64,000 nt of DNA, from positions 434,001 through 498,000 of the forward strand of contig NZ_JASHIU010000001.1 in assembly GCF_030733545.1 (NCBI RefSeq). Direction: 5' to 3'. This document shows positions 29,115-39,330 of this stretch, one piece after another. Source of the stretch: Oceanicaulis sp. MMSF_3324. GTDB taxonomy: Bacteria > Pseudomonadota > Alphaproteobacteria > Caulobacterales > Maricaulaceae. The notes beneath the pieces are model-generated. The model did not search any database, was not told where the DNA came from, and saw only the letters and a program-made list of their open reading frames with translations. The stretch's first letter is position 1. Each line of letters opens with the position of its first letter. A program made the position numbers and the translations under genes.

Positions 29115-29446
29115 TGATGGCGCTGGTCATCGCCGTGCCCGCGCTCATTGGCGTGCTGGCTTCCTTTGTCCTGCGTCGCAAGCTGGCGGGGCTGGGTTTC
29201 ATGACCTGGCTGGGCTGGGTGATGATCGGCGCAGGCGCGCCGGTCCTGCTGGGCCAGCTGGTCGCTCTGGCGCTGACCGAGCCGGCGGCGGCGCTCGCCG
29301 ACGGATGTCAGCAGGCCGGGCCTGACGCCTGCCGAACCGCCAGCCTGTTGCTTGTTTTGCCCCTAGCGGCGGGCTTGTGCGCCGGGCTGGGATGGGCGGC
29401 TGGCGCCCTGAGCGCCCGCTTCGCTAAGGTAAAAGACACGATCTAG
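29111..29446 (+). CDS. Small hypothetical membrane protein
   Basis: This 111-aa protein has three hydrophobic segments and a periplasmic loop with two cysteines (DGCQQAGPDACR) that may form a disulfide. It is translationally coupled to the MFS gene by a 4-nt overlap, so it may belong to that transporter. No family is recognised. Confidence 0.68.
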   Translation: MMMALVIAVPALIGVLASFVLRRKLAGLGFMTWLGWVMIGAGAPVLLGQLVALALTEPAAALADGCQQAGPDACRTASLLLVLPLAAGLCAGLGWAAGALSARFAKVKDTI

Positions 29447-29470
29447 TCATAAAGATAGGGGAATGCCGCG

Positions 29471-29498
29471 TTGCGCCTGACGCCTTGGGTGCTATAAC
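29471..29498 (+). promoter_or_regulatory. Candidate promoter of sucCD
   Basis: TTGCGCC (29471-29477), a 13-nt spacer and GCTATAAC (29491-29498, a full match to GCTANAWC) form a good Caulobacter-type promoter. Read as sigma-70 it is TTGCGC, 16 nt, TATAAC. The start would be near 29505, about 65 nt before sucC. Confidence 0.65.
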
Positions 29499-29515
29499 GC
29501 CGCCTGTCCGCCTAG

Positions 29516-29538
29516 GTGCGGGTGTTTCTCGCCCGCAC
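29516..29538 (+). repeat. Hairpin in the sucC leader
   Basis: A perfect 7-bp inverted repeat (GTGCGGG 29516-29522 with CCCGCAC 29532-29538) with a 9-nt loop lies about 10 nt after the predicted transcription start. It has no T-run and may shape or stabilise the 5' end of the sucCD message. Confidence 0.5.
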
Positions 29539-29570
29539 TCCCCTCAGCTCTGTGCGAGAGATATTGCTCC

Positions 29571-30767
29571 ATGAACATTCACGAGCACCAGGCGAAAGCC
29601 CTGTTGAAATCCTACGGCGCGCCTGTCGCCGAAGGCGTCGCCGTGTTTTCCGTCGAAGAAGCTTCTAAAGCCGCTGACCAGCTTCCTGGTCCGCTCTGGG
29701 TCGTGAAGTCCCAGATCCATGCCGGCGGTCGCGGCAAGGGCAAGTTCACCGAACTGCCTGAAGACGCCAAGGGTGGCGTGCGCCTTGCCTTTTCCAAGGA
29801 CGAGGTCGCCAGCCACGCCAAGGAAATGCTCGGCAATACGCTGGTCACCCATCAGACCGGCCCCGAGGGCAAGCAGGTCAACCGCCTGTACATCGAAGAC
29901 GGCGCGGATATCGCGACCGAGCTTTACCTCTCCTTGCTGGTGAACCGCGAAACCGGCCAGGTGGCCTTTGTGGTCTCCACCGAAGGCGGCATGGACATCG
30001 AACAGGTGGCTGAAGACACCCCTGAGAAGATCCTGACCGTCAATATCGACCCGACCACGGGCGTGACTGCGGACGACGCCGCCACCATCGCCAAGGCGCT
30101 GGAGCTGGAAGGCCAGGCGCGTGACGACATGCTGTCGCTGGCGCCGACCCTGTACAAGGCGTTCACCGAGAAGGATATGAGCCTTCTCGAGATCAACCCG
30201 CTGATCGTCATGGACAATGGCCGTCTGCGCGTGCTCGACGCCAAGGTCTCCTTTGACGGCAATGCCCTGTTCCGCCACGACGATGTGCGTGAGCTGCGCG
30301 ACCTCACCGAAGAAGACGACAAGGAAATCGAGGCGTCCAAATACGACCTCGCCTATATCGCGCTCGACGGTGATATCGGCTGCATGGTGAACGGCGCAGG
30401 CCTCGCCATGGCGACCATGGACATCATCAAGCTCTACGGCGCCGAGCCGGCGAACTTCCTCGATGTGGGCGGCGGCGCTTCCAAAGAGAAAGTCACCGCG
30501 GCGTTCAAGATCATCACGGCCGATCCGAACGTCAAAGGCATCCTCGTGAACATCTTCGGCGGCATCATGCGCTGCGACGTCATCGCCGAAGGCGTGGTCG
30601 CGGCTGTGAAGGAAGTCGGCCTGAACGTTCCGCTGGTGGTGCGCCTTGAAGGCACCAATGTCGAGCAGGGCAAGACCATCCTCAACGAAAGCGGTCTGGA
30701 CATCACCTCCGCTGACGATCTCGACGACGCCGCGAAGAAAATCACCGCTGCTGTGAAAAAGGCCTAA
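29571..30767 (+). CDS. sucC: Succinyl-CoA synthetase beta subunit (ADP-forming)
   Basis: This 398-aa ATP-grasp subunit of succinyl-CoA synthetase makes ATP or GTP from succinyl-CoA in the TCA cycle. The signs are [26 protein letters not shown], the metal/phosphate motif [10 protein letters not shown] and the succinate-site GTNVEQGK. The length matches the family. sucD follows after 3 nt. Confidence 0.98.
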   Translation: MNIHEHQAKALLKSYGAPVAEGVAVFSVEEASKAADQLPGPLWVVKSQIHAGGRGKGKFTELPEDAKGGVRLAFSKDEVASHAKEMLGNTLVTHQTGPEGKQVNRLYIEDGADIATELYLSLLVNRETGQVAFVVSTEGGMDIEQVAEDTPEKILTVNIDPTTGVTADDAATIAKALELEGQARDDMLSLAPTLYKAFTEKDMSLLEINPLIVMDNGRLRVLDAKVSFDGNALFRHDDVRELRDLTEEDDKEIEASKYDLAYIALDGDIGCMVNGAGLAMATMDIIKLYGAEPANFLDVGGGASKEKVTAAFKIITADPNVKGILVNIFGGIMRCDVIAEGVVAAVKEVGLNVPLVVRLEGTNVEQGKTILNESGLDITSADDLDDAAKKITAAVKKA

Positions 30768-30770
30768 GCC

Positions 30771-31679
30771 ATGTCAGTTCTCGTCAACAAAGACACCAAA
30801 GTCATCGTTCAGGGCCTGACCGGCAAGACCGGCACCTTTCACACCGAACAGGCGCTGAACTATTACGGCACCAAGATGGTCGCCGGCGTGCACCCCAAGA
30901 AGGGCGGCGAAAGCTGGACTTCGGGCCTGGACGGCTCGGCGACCCTGCCGATCTACGCCTCGGTGGGTGAAGCCAAGGAAGCCACCGGCGCCACCGCGTC
31001 CGTGATCTATGTGCCGCCGGCCGGCGCCGGCGCCGCCATCATCGAAGCCATCGATGCGGGCATCGAGCTGATCACCTGCATCACCGAAGGCATTCCGGTG
31101 ATGGACATGGTCAAGGTGAAAGCCGCGCTCGAAAAATCCAATTCGCGCCTGTTGGGCCCGAACTGCCCCGGCGTGCTGACGCCGGAAGAGTGCAAGATCG
31201 GCATCATGCCGGGCTCCATCTTCAAGAAGGGCTCTGTGGGCGTCGTGTCCCGTTCGGGCACCCTGACCTATGAAGCGGTGTTCCAGACCTCCAATGCGGG
31301 CCTGGGCCAGACCACGGCTGTCGGCATTGGCGGCGACCCGGTCAAGGGCACCGAATTCATCGACGTGCTGGAGATGTTCCTGGCCGACGACGAGACCAAG
31401 TCGATCATCATGATCGGCGAGATCGGCGGCTCTGCGGAAGAAGAAGCGGCCCAGTTCCTCAAGGACGAAGCCAAGAAAGGCCGCAAGAAGCCGATGGTCG
31501 GCTTCATCGCGGGCCGCACCGCGCCTCCGGGCCGCACCATGGGCCATGCCGGCGCCATCGTGTCCGGCGGCAAGGGCGGCGCTGAAGACAAGATCGCGGC
31601 CATGAAGGAAGCGGGCATTGTCGTGTCCGACAGCCCGGCGCGCCTGGGCGATACCCTGGTCGACGTCCTCAAGGGCTAA
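30771..31679 (+). CDS. sucD: Succinyl-CoA synthetase alpha subunit
   Basis: This 302-aa partner of SucC carries the CoA-binding Rossmann domain ([16 protein letters not shown]) and the histidine that is phosphorylated during catalysis, in [13 protein letters not shown]. The length is slightly above the 289 aa of E. coli SucD. A strong terminator lies 25 nt downstream, so sucCD can be transcribed separately from sucAB. Confidence 0.98.
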   Translation: MSVLVNKDTKVIVQGLTGKTGTFHTEQALNYYGTKMVAGVHPKKGGESWTSGLDGSATLPIYASVGEAKEATGATASVIYVPPAGAGAAIIEAIDAGIELITCITEGIPVMDMVKVKAALEKSNSRLLGPNCPGVLTPEECKIGIMPGSIFKKGSVGVVSRSGTLTYEAVFQTSNAGLGQTTAVGIGGDPVKGTEFIDVLEMFLADDETKSIIMIGEIGGSAEEEAAQFLKDEAKKGRKKPMVGFIAGRTAPPGRTMGHAGAIVSGGKGGAEDKIAAMKEAGIVVSDSPARLGDTLVDVLKG

Positions 31680-31703
31680 GGCTTCGGTCGTCTCAAAGAC
31701 AGG

Positions 31704-31736
31704 CCCCCGTCCGGCGATCCGGGCGGGGGTTTTTCT
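31704..31736 (+). terminator. Intrinsic terminator after sucCD
   Basis: An 11-bp stem (31704-31714 with 31719-31729, one T-G wobble) with a CGAT loop is followed by a run of T (31730-31734). It separates sucCD from sucAB. Confidence 0.9.
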
Positions 31737-31957
31737 TGGGCCCTAGCCGAAAGTCGCATCGGAGGGCCGGATCTGTGGTTGTATGAAGGCCTGAAGACCC
31801 GGAAGAAGTCCGGATTGCAGTAAAATCGGCCCGCTTTTACCGATTTGCGGCGCTTCGGTCTTCTATTTCTTAACTAACAGGCATAAATGTCGGGTCAAAC
31901 CATATGCGCGCGTCTGTTCAGATGCGCGTTTCCCTTAGATGCCGATTGAATGGCGCC
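31737..31957 (+). promoter_or_regulatory. sucA upstream region with two mutually exclusive stems
   Basis: This gap must hold the sucA promoter, since a terminator precedes it. At 31820-31846 two hairpins compete for the same bases: GTAAAA (31820-31825) with TTTTAC (31835-31840), and AAATCGG (31823-31829) with CCGATTT (31840-31846). TTGCGG at 31845-31850 could be a -35, but no convincing -10 follows. No gene is visible here; the 18 in-frame codons before ATG 31958 are not conserved-looking. Confidence 0.4.
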
Positions 31958-34948
31958 ATGGCTGACGAACGCTCCCCCCAAAATCAGACTTTCCTGGACA
32001 CCTCGTTCCTGTTTGGCGGCAACGCCGTCTATCTCGAGCAAATGGCGGCGAAGTACGCCGCAGATCCGGCGTCCGTGCCGGCAAGCTGGCGGTCCTTCTT
32101 TGAAGAGGTGGGGGACGCCCCCGCCGAAGCCAGCCAATCCGCCGAAGGCCCGTCCTGGAAACGCAAGGACTGGCCGCGTCCGGCCAATGGCGAGCTGGTC
32201 ACCGCGCTGGGCGATATCGAAAGCGCGACCATGGCGCTGCCCGACGCCGTCGCCGAGCATAAGGGCTCCGGCGCCACTCCGGAAGAGGTGCACAAGGCGG
32301 TCAAGGATTCCATCGCCGCGATCATGCTGATCCGCGCCTACCGCATGCGCGGCCACCTGGCGGCGGATCTCGACCCGCTCAAGCTGACCAATTTCGGCCA
32401 GCAGCCCGAGCTCGACCCGGCGACCTATGGCTTCGGTGCGGATGATCTGGACCGCGAGATCTTCATCAACGGCTATCTGGGGCTCGAGACGGCGACCGTT
32501 CGCCAGATGCTCGACATCCTCAAGCGCACCTATTGCTCCACCTTCGGTGTGGAGTTCCAGCACATCTCCAATCCCGAGGAGAAAGCCTGGCTGCAAGAGC
32601 GCATCGAGGGTCCAGACAAGGAGATCGCCTTCTCCAAGCAAGGCAAGATCGCCATCCTCAAGAAGATCATCGAGACCCAGGCGTTCGAGAACTTCCTGCA
32701 CAAGCGCTATCCGGGCACCAAGCGCTTCGGCATTGACGGCGGCGAAAGCCTGATCCCGGCGCTGGAGCAGATCATCAAGCGCGGCGGCGCGCTGGGCGTG
32801 AAGGACATCATCCTGGGCATGCCGCACCGGGGGCGCCTGAACGTGCTCGCGGCGGTGATGGGCAAGCCCTATCACGTGATTTTCCACGAATTCCAGGGCG
32901 GCGACACGCTGGGCCAGGTCGATTACGCCTCCGGCGACGTGAAATACCACCTCGGCTCCTCGTCCGACCGTGAGTTTGACGGCAACAATGTGCACCTGTC
33001 GCTGACCGCAAACCCCTCTCACCTCGAGGCGGTGAACCCGGTCGTTCTGGGCAAGGCGCGCGCCAAGCAGACCCAGTTCCGTCGCGATGAAGGCGATGGC
33101 TCCAACTATGCCGAGAAGGTCCTCCCGCTGCTGCTGCACGGTGATGCGGCCTTTGCCGGCCAGGGCGTGGTGGCGGAATGCTTCGGCCTGTCGGGCCTGC
33201 GCGGTCACCGCACCGGCGGCGCGATCCACTTCGTTGTGAACAACCAGATCGGTTTCACCACCGATCCCAAGGACAGCCGGTCCTCGCCGTATCCGTCCGA
33301 CGTGGCGCTGATGGTGCAGTCGCCCATTTTCCACGTGAACGGCGATGATCCTGAAGCGGTCACCTTCGCCGCCAAGGTCGCGGCGGAATATCGCCAGCGC
33401 TTTGGCAAGGACGTGGTCGTGGACATGTTCTGCTATCGCCGGTACGGCCACAATGAGGGTGACGATCCCAGCTTCACCCAGCCGATCATGTACAAGGCGA
33501 TCGCCAAGCACCCGACGACGCTGGACCTTTATGGCGAGCGCCTGATCAAGGAAGGCATTGTCAGCCAGAAGGATATCGATGGCTGGGTCGAGGAATTCGC
33601 CCAGTTCCTCGATGACGAGTTCGAGAAGGCCAAGTCCTACAGCCCGAACCGGGCGGACTGGCTTGATGGCGTCTGGCAGGGTCTGGGCCTGCCTGAAGAG
33701 GATGACCGCCGCGGCCAGACCGCCGTGGATGCGAGCGTCCTCAAGGATGTGGCCGACAAGATGACGACCGTCCCCGAGGACATCGCCATCCACAAGACGC
33801 TCAAGCGCGTGATCGCCAATCGCCGCAAGGCCGTGCTTGATGACGAGAACGGCATTGACTGGGCGACGGCCGAGCATCTGGCTTTCGGTTCGCTGCTGAA
33901 AGAAGGCTTCCCGGTGCGCCTGTCCGGGCAGGATTGCGGCCGCGGCACCTTCTCCCAGCGTCACTCCCATGTGATCGATCAGAACACGGAAGAACGCTAC
34001 ACCCCGCTCAACAATCTGGGCGGCGACCAAGCGCGCTACGAAGTCATCGACTCCATGCTGTCTGAGGAAGCGGTGCTCGGCTACGAGTATGGCTACACGC
34101 TGTCCGCGCCCAACTCGCTGGTGATGTGGGAAGCCCAGTTCGGTGACTTCACCAACGGCGCCCAGGTCATCATCGACCAGTTCATTTCCTCGTCCGAGCG
34201 CAAATGGCTGCGCATGTCCGGCCTCGTGATGCTGCTGCCCCATGGCTATGAAGGTCAGGGTCCGGAGCACTCCTCCGCCCGCCTCGAGCGCTATCTGCAG
34301 CAATGCGCCGAAGACAATATGCAGGTCGCCAACTGTTCGACGCCGGCGAACTATTTCCACATTCTGCGCCGTCAGATCCATCGCGGCTTCCGCAAGCCGC
34401 TGATCCTGATGACGCCGAAATCCCTGCTGCGTCACAAGCGTTGCATCAGCCCGCTGGCGGAGTTCTCCGAAGGCTCCAGCTTCCACCGCGTGCTGTGGGA
34501 TGATGCGGATATGAAGGTGCGCGAGGGTCGTTCGGACGTGGCCACGGGCCGCGCCGAGATTCCGCTCGCCGCCGACGACAAGATCCGCCGCGTCGTTCTG
34601 TGCTCGGGTAAGGTCTATTACGACCTGCTTGAAGCGCGCGAAGAGCGTAAGATCGATGATGTCTACCTGCTGCGGGTCGAGCAGTTCTATCCGTTCCCGG
34701 CCAAATCGGTGATCGACGAGCTCAAGCGCTTCAAGAACGCCGATGTGGTCTGGTGTCAGGAAGAGCCCAAGAATATGGGCGCCTGGAGCTTTGTGGAGCC
34801 GTATCTGGAATTCTGTCTCGAGAAGTCCGATACCAAGAGCGCGCGCGCCCGTTATGCCGGTCGTGCGGCTTCGGCCTCTACCGCGACGGGCCTTCTGTCC
34901 AAGCACCAGGCCCAGCAAGCCGCCCTTATTGACGAAGCCCTCTCGTAA
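31958..34948 (+). CDS. sucA: 2-oxoglutarate dehydrogenase E1 component
   Basis: This thiamine-diphosphate-dependent E1 enzyme of 996 aa decarboxylates 2-oxoglutarate and passes succinyl to the E2 lipoyl group. The N-terminal segment [17 protein letters not shown] is the E2-binding 2-oxogluD domain. [20 protein letters not shown] and the ThDP-domain [18 protein letters not shown] follow. The start at 31958 (MADERSP) is chosen because the family begins there; the frame is open 18 codons more. sucB follows after 41 nt. Confidence 0.98.
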   Translation: MADERSPQNQTFLDTSFLFGGNAVYLEQMAAKYAADPASVPASWRSFFEEVGDAPAEASQSAEGPSWKRKDWPRPANGELVTALGDIESATMALPDAVAEHKGSGATPEEVHKAVKDSIAAIMLIRAYRMRGHLAADLDPLKLTNFGQQPELDPATYGFGADDLDREIFINGYLGLETATVRQMLDILKRTYCSTFGVEFQHISNPEEKAWLQERIEGPDKEIAFSKQGKIAILKKIIETQAFENFLHKRYPGTKRFGIDGGESLIPALEQIIKRGGALGVKDIILGMPHRGRLNVLAAVMGKPYHVIFHEFQGGDTLGQVDYASGDVKYHLGSSSDREFDGNNVHLSLTANPSHLEAVNPVVLGKARAKQTQFRRDEGDGSNYAEKVLPLLLHGDAAFAGQGVVAECFGLSGLRGHRTGGAIHFVVNNQIGFTTDPKDSRSSPYPSDVALMVQSPIFHVNGDDPEAVTFAAKVAAEYRQRFGKDVVVDMFCYRRYGHNEGDDPSFTQPIMYKAIAKHPTTLDLYGERLIKEGIVSQKDIDGWVEEFAQFLDDEFEKAKSYSPNRADWLDGVWQGLGLPEEDDRRGQTAVDASVLKDVADKMTTVPEDIAIHKTLKRVIANRRKAVLDDENGIDWATAEHLAFGSLLKEGFPVRLSGQDCGRGTFSQRHSHVIDQNTEERYTPLNNLGGDQARYEVIDSMLSEEAVLGYEYGYTLSAPNSLVMWEAQFGDFTNGAQVIIDQFISSSERKWLRMSGLVMLLPHGYEGQGPEHSSARLERYLQQCAEDNMQVANCSTPANYFHILRRQIHRGFRKPLILMTPKSLLRHKRCISPLAEFSEGSSFHRVLWDDADMKVREGRSDVATGRAEIPLAADDKIRRVVLCSGKVYYDLLEAREERKIDDVYLLRVEQFYPFPAKSVIDELKRFKNADVVWCQEEPKNMGAWSFVEPYLEFCLEKSDTKSARARYAGRAASASTATGLLSKHQAQQAALIDEALS

Positions 34949-34989
34949 GCCTTCGCCCGCACGAAGACCTTTCTAGGAAAGAGCCCAAC

Positions 34990-36516
34990 ATGACCGAGAT
35001 TACCGTCCCCACCCTCGGCGAATCCGTTTCCGAAGCCACTGTCGGCGAATGGCAGGTTTCCGAAGGCGACGCCGTGAAGAAAGACGACATCCTGGTGGAG
35101 CTGGAGACCGACAAAGTGTCGGTTGAAGTGCGCGCCGAGGAAGATGGCGTCATCTCCAAGATCGTCGCCCAGGAAGGCGATACCGTCGAGATCGGCGCCA
35201 AGCTGGCTGAAATGGGTGAAGGCGGCGGCGCGTCCAAAGCCTCCGATGACAAGCCGGCGAAAAAATCCGAATCCAAATCCGACGACTCCAACGGCACGTC
35301 CGGCGGCGGCGATCTGATCGACGCCAAGGTGCCGGTGATGGGCGAAAGCGTGGCCGAGGGCCAGGTCGGCCAGTGGCTGGTTCAGCCCGGCGACGCGGTC
35401 GAACAGGATCAGGCGCTTCTGGAAATCGAGACCGACAAGGTCGCCGTGGAAGTGCCGTCTCCGGCCGCGGGCGTTCTGGAAGAACAGCTTGTCTCGGAAG
35501 GCGACACCGTCACCCCGGATCAGGTGATCGGCAAGATCCGCGAAGGCGCATCCGCGTCCGGCGGTTCGGCGTCCAAATCCGACTCTGCGCCCAAAGAGGC
35601 CGCCTCGTCTGCCTCGTCGTCGGGCGACACCAAGGCTATGCCGTCCGCCAACCGCGTCGCGGCCGAGAACAATCTCGATCTGAGCAAGGTCGAAGGCACC
35701 GGCAAGGATGGCCGCGTGACCAAGGGCGATGCGCTCAAGGCCGTGCAGTCGGGCGGAGCCGCGCCGTCGTCTTCGTCTTCGGCGTCGTCCTCCTCATCCA
35801 AGCCGCGTGAAACCGGCCCGCGCGAAGAGCGCGTGAAGATGACCCGCCTGCGCCAGACCATCGCCCGCCGTCTCAAGGACGCGCAGAACACCGCGGCGAT
35901 GCTCACGACCTATAACGAAGCGGACATGAGCGCGATCATGTCCCTGCGTAAGGAAATCCAGGACGATTTCGTGGCCAAGCACGGCGTCAAGCTGGGCTTC
36001 ATGAGCTTCTTCGTGAAAGCCTGCGTCGCGGCGCTCAAGGACGTCCCGGCGGTGAATGCCGAGATTGATGGCACGGACATCATCTACAAGAACTATTACG
36101 ACATGGGCGTGGCGGTCGGCACCGATCGCGGCCTCGTGGTGCCGGTGGTGCGTGACGCGGATGACCTGTCGCTGGCGGGTATCGAGAAGTCCATCATGAA
36201 TCTCGGCAAGCGCGCCCGTGACGGCAAGCTTGGCATCGAGGACATGCAGGGCGCCAGCTTCACCATCTCCAATGGCGGCGTGTATGGCTCGCTCCTGTCG
36301 AGCCCGATCCTCAACGCGCCGCAATCGGGCATTCTGGGCATGCACAAGATCCAGGAGCGTCCGGTCGCCATCAATGGCGAGGTGAAGATCCGCCCGATGA
36401 TGTATCTGGCGCTCAGCTACGATCACCGCATCGTGGACGGCAAGGAGGCTGTGACCTTCCTCGTGCGCGTGAAGGAAAGCCTCGAGAATCCGCAGCGCCT
36501 GCTGCTCGACATCTAG
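34990..36516 (+). CDS. sucB: 2-oxoglutarate dehydrogenase E2 (dihydrolipoyl succinyltransferase) with two lipoyl domains
   Basis: This 508-aa E2 core transfers succinyl to CoA. It has two lipoyl domains, with lipoyl lysines K42 (ETDKVSVEV) and K150 (ETDKVAVEV). Ser/Lys and Ser-rich linkers separate them, followed by an E3/E1-binding domain (about 215-252) and the catalytic domain (about 285-508) with H479 and D483 in HRIVDG. E. coli SucB has one lipoyl domain and 405 aa, so the extra domain explains the length. The linker near residues 256-272 is a run of Ser codons. Confidence 0.96.
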   Translation: MTEITVPTLGESVSEATVGEWQVSEGDAVKKDDILVELETDKVSVEVRAEEDGVISKIVAQEGDTVEIGAKLAEMGEGGGASKASDDKPAKKSESKSDDSNGTSGGGDLIDAKVPVMGESVAEGQVGQWLVQPGDAVEQDQALLEIETDKVAVEVPSPAAGVLEEQLVSEGDTVTPDQVIGKIREGASASGGSASKSDSAPKEAASSASSSGDTKAMPSANRVAAENNLDLSKVEGTGKDGRVTKGDALKAVQSGGAAPSSSSSASSSSSKPRETGPREERVKMTRLRQTIARRLKDAQNTAAMLTTYNEADMSAIMSLRKEIQDDFVAKHGVKLGFMSFFVKACVAALKDVPAVNAEIDGTDIIYKNYYDMGVAVGTDRGLVVPVVRDADDLSLAGIEKSIMNLGKRARDGKLGIEDMQGASFTISNGGVYGSLLSSPILNAPQSGILGMHKIQERPVAINGEVKIRPMMYLALSYDHRIVDGKEAVTFLVRVKESLENPQRLLLDI

Positions 36517-36542
36517 TCGATCTCGAAGCGTCAAGCGATCAG

Positions 36543-36568
36543 CCCCGGCCTGAAACGGCCGGGGTTTT
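36543..36568 (+). terminator. Intrinsic terminator after sucAB
   Basis: A perfect 8-bp stem (CCCCGGCC 36543-36550 with GGCCGGGG 36557-36564), a 6-nt loop and TTTT lie 27 nt beyond the sucB stop. Confidence 0.88.
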
Positions 36569-36592
36569 CGTTTGGGCTGGGCGGTCATGGGG

Positions 36593-36618
36593 TTCGGGGT
36601 GTAGAATGCCGGTATAAC
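36593..36618 (+). promoter_or_regulatory. Candidate promoter of the small membrane protein gene
   Basis: GGTATAAC (36611-36618) matches seven of eight positions of the Caulobacter-type -10; the -35 TTCGGGG (36593-36599) is weak, with an 11-nt spacer. It lies after the sucAB terminator and 17 nt before the start codon, with GGGGGAGG between. Confidence 0.4.
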
Positions 36619-36635
36619 CTTGGGGGAGGCTTCTG

Positions 36636-37091
36636 ATGACCGATGACAGCACAGTTGTGACCGAACGCCCGAAAACGCCGATCTGGTTCTGGATCGTGGC
36701 CGTGGTGGCGCTGATCTGGAACGCGTTCGGCGCTCTGGATTACACGCTCACCCAGATGGGCAATGAGGCGTATCTGGCCGCCTTCACAGAAGAGCAGCGC
36801 GCCTTCTATCTGGGTTTCCCGCTCTGGTATGAAGCGGTCTGGGCCATCGCGGTCTGGAGTGCGGTGATCGCCAGCCTCGCTTTGCTCATCCGGTCGAAAT
36901 TTGCGGCGCCAGCCTTTCTGGTCTCGCTCGTCTTCTTCCTTGTCAGCGCGGCCTATCTTTTCGGTTTCACCGCCGCCTATGACCTGATGGGCGGAATTGG
37001 CGGGGTGATTTTCTCCGTTGTGATCTTGCTGAGCCTTATTGCGTTCTGGCGCGTGTCGGTCTGGGGCGTGAACGCCGGGATCCTGCGCTAA
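36636..37091 (+). CDS. Small four-helix membrane protein of unknown function
   Basis: This 151-aa protein has four membrane helices (about residues 16-38, 68-88, 92-112 and 118-140) after a polar N-terminus. The segment IWNAFGALDYTLTQMGNEAYL is distinctive, and the frame is kept between sucB and lpdA. GGGGGAGG precedes the ATG. Function is not known; proximity to the 2-oxoglutarate dehydrogenase genes may be incidental. Confidence 0.78.
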   Translation: MTDDSTVVTERPKTPIWFWIVAVVALIWNAFGALDYTLTQMGNEAYLAAFTEEQRAFYLGFPLWYEAVWAIAVWSAVIASLALLIRSKFAAPAFLVSLVFFLVSAAYLFGFTAAYDLMGGIGGVIFSVVILLSLIAFWRVSVWGVNAGILR

Positions 37092-37158
37092 CGGGGTTGA
37101 AACCCGTCTTCGATACGCCGAGGTGTAAATGCATGGCCGCTCTGCGTCCTTCGCCGCA

Positions 37159-37184
37159 TTGACGCGGGGGAGGGCGGGTATAGG
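37159..37184 (+). promoter_or_regulatory. Candidate promoter of lpdA
   Basis: TTGACGC (37159-37165) is a full match to the Caulobacter-type -35. After 11 nt comes GGTATAGG (37177-37184), a partial -10. A leader of about 55 nt rich in GCGCGC would follow. Confidence 0.5.
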
Positions 37185-37245
37185 GTGCGGCTAACCCCTC
37201 CTTGGCGCGCCGGTGCGGCGCGCGTTTACCGATGACGGTGTACCC

Positions 37246-38649
37246 ATGGCTGATCAATATGATGTGGTGATTATCGGCGGCGGCCCTGGCGGCTATAACT
37301 GCGCCATTCGCGCGGGCCAGCTGGGTCTGAAGACGGCGTGTATCGAGTCGCGCAAGACGCTGGGCGGCACCTGCCTGAATGTGGGCTGCATCCCGTCCAA
37401 GGCCATGCTGCACGCCTCCGAGCTCTATGAAGAAGCGAACAAGAATTTCGCTGATATGGGCATCGAGGTCGGCAAGCTGTCGCTCAAGCTCGACAAGATG
37501 ATGGGCCAGAAGTCCGATGCGGTTGAAGGCCTGACCAAGGGCGTGGAATTCCTGTTCAAGAAGAACAAGGTCGACCATGTGCGCGGCAAGGGCCGCATTG
37601 CAGGCAAGGGCAAGGTCATCGTCACCGACGAGGATGGCAAGGAAACCGAGCTCAGCGCCAAGAACATCGTCATCGCCACCGGCTCTGAAGTGACCCCGCT
37701 GCCGGGCGTAGAGATCGATGAGGAGCGCATCGTCTCGTCCACGGGTGCGCTGGAGCTCAAGGAAGTCCCCAAGAAGCTGATCGTGATCGGCGCAGGCGTG
37801 ATTGGTCTCGAACTGGGTTCGGTCTGGCGTCGCCTCGGTTCGGACGTCACGGTCGTGGAATATCTCGATCGCGCCCTGCCGGGCATGGATGGCGAGGTCT
37901 CCAAACAGGCCAAGCGCCTGTTTGAAAAGCAGGGCATGAGCTTCAAGCTGTCGCGCAAGGTGACCGGCGTTGAAAAGCTCAAGACCAAGCTGAAAGTCTC
38001 GACCGAAGCCGCCAAGGGGGGCGACGAAGAGGTGCTGGATGCGGACATCGTTCTGGTCTGCATTGGTCGCCGTCCGTACACGGAAGGCCTGGGTCTCGAC
38101 ACGGTCGGTATCGATGTCGACAAGCGCGGCATGATCGAGAATGATCACTTCAAGACCTCGGCCGAGGGCGTCTGGGTCGTGGGCGATGTTACCTCCGGTC
38201 CGATGCTGGCGCACAAGGCCGAGGATGAAGGCACGGCGGTCGCCGAGCTGATCGCGGGCAAGGCCGGCCACGTCAATTACGATGTCATTCCCAACGTGGT
38301 GTACACCTATCCCGAGATCGCCTCGGTCGGTCAGACCGAGGAACAGCTCAAGGATCAGGGCCGCAAGTACAAGTCCGGAGCCTTCCCGTTCATGGCGAAC
38401 TCGCGCGGACGCACCAACCACACCACCGACGGGTTCGTGAAAATCCTCGCCGATGCGGAAACTGACGAGATTCTGGGCGCGCATATTGTCGGCCCGAACG
38501 CCGGCGAGCTGATCGCCGAGCTGGCGGTGGCGATGGAGTTCCGCGCGGCCTCTGAAGACATTGCGCGCACCTGCCACGCCCACCCGACCCTGTCCGAGGC
38601 TGTCCGTCAGGCGGCCATGGGGGTCGAAGGCTGGACCATGCAGATGTAG
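37246..38649 (+). CDS. lpdA: Dihydrolipoyl dehydrogenase (E3)
   Basis: This 467-aa flavoprotein reoxidises the lipoyl groups of the 2-oxoglutarate dehydrogenase complex with NAD+. The FAD motif is GGGPGG (residues 11-16), the redox-active disulfide is C43/C48 in GGTCLNVGC, the NAD motif is GAGVIGLELGSVW, and the catalytic HPTLSE lies near the C-terminus. The ATG at 37246 is chosen because the FAD strand begins six residues later. It probably serves other lipoyl enzymes too. Confidence 0.97.
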   Translation: MADQYDVVIIGGGPGGYNCAIRAGQLGLKTACIESRKTLGGTCLNVGCIPSKAMLHASELYEEANKNFADMGIEVGKLSLKLDKMMGQKSDAVEGLTKGVEFLFKKNKVDHVRGKGRIAGKGKVIVTDEDGKETELSAKNIVIATGSEVTPLPGVEIDEERIVSSTGALELKEVPKKLIVIGAGVIGLELGSVWRRLGSDVTVVEYLDRALPGMDGEVSKQAKRLFEKQGMSFKLSRKVTGVEKLKTKLKVSTEAAKGGDEEVLDADIVLVCIGRRPYTEGLGLDTVGIDVDKRGMIENDHFKTSAEGVWVVGDVTSGPMLAHKAEDEGTAVAELIAGKAGHVNYDVIPNVVYTYPEIASVGQTEEQLKDQGRKYKSGAFPFMANSRGRTNHTTDGFVKILADAETDEILGAHIVGPNAGELIAELAVAMEFRAASEDIARTCHAHPTLSEAVRQAAMGVEGWTMQM

Positions 38650-38760
38650 GCTGTCCCGGACTTCTTTCGGGCGCGTTTGGGACTATGTCACGAAAATGTC
38701 TGACGACATTTGTGTGGCAGTGCGTCATAACGCGTCCGGACAGTCTCGGGAGGCTTGCCG

Positions 38761-39330
38761 ATGACAGCTTCAGCTCAGACAGACCCGAACCCGCCTTTGG
38801 AGATCAAAGGGGCGCGTCTGCGCCTAGTGGCCATCACAGCTGAGCTGGCGCGTCTGCAGGTCGAGGATCGGCCCGGCTTCTTCAAGGCGCTCGGCGCCGA
38901 ACGCGAATCAGCCTGGCCGCCGGTCACCGACGATGAGCCGAAGCTGGCGGAAAAGCTCGAAATTCTGAACCGTGCGCCCGAAGAAGCGGGATGGCGCGGC
39001 TGGGTCTTTCTTATGGGCTGGACCCCGGATGGTCTCGACCGGGCCGTGGGCGTGGGCGGCTTCCACGGACCGCCTGATGAAGAAGGTGTCGTCGAGATCG
39101 GCTACGCCATGCAGCCCAGCTTCCGAGAGCAGGGCCTCGCCACCGAAGCGGTTGAAGGGCTTGTGGGCTGGGCGTTGAGCCATGAACGCGTCCGCAAGGT
39201 CTGCGCGCGCACCCTGCCGCATCTCACCGCCTCGATCCGGGTTCTTGAAAAGACCGGCTTCTCCTTCGTGGCGGAGAATGAAGACGAAAATGGCGAGCGC
39301 GTGCGTCTGTATGAGCGCAATCGCGACTAG
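38761..39330 (+). CDS. GNAT-family N-acetyltransferase
   Basis: This 189-aa acetyltransferase starts GARLRLVAITAEL and carries EIGYAMQPSFREQGLATEAVEG-type acetyl-CoA motifs, followed by IRVLEKTGFSF. CGGGAGG lies 7 nt before ATG 38761. The substrate is unknown. The stop codon shares CTAG with the stop of the convergent xerC. Confidence 0.86.
   Translation: MTASAQTDPNPPLEIKGARLRLVAITAELARLQVEDRPGFFKALGAERESAWPPVTDDEPKLAEKLEILNRAPEEAGWRGWVFLMGWTPDGLDRAVGVGGFHGPPDEEGVVEIGYAMQPSFREQGLATEAVEGLVGWALSHERVRKVCARTLPHLTASIRVLEKTGFSFVAENEDENGERVRLYERNRD

Noticed and set aside
31895-34918. Open frame of about 1000 codons antisense to sucA
   Set aside because: It mirrors sucA codon by codon in a GC-rich genome, has no ribosome site and no family-like sequence. 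The sense strand is certain.
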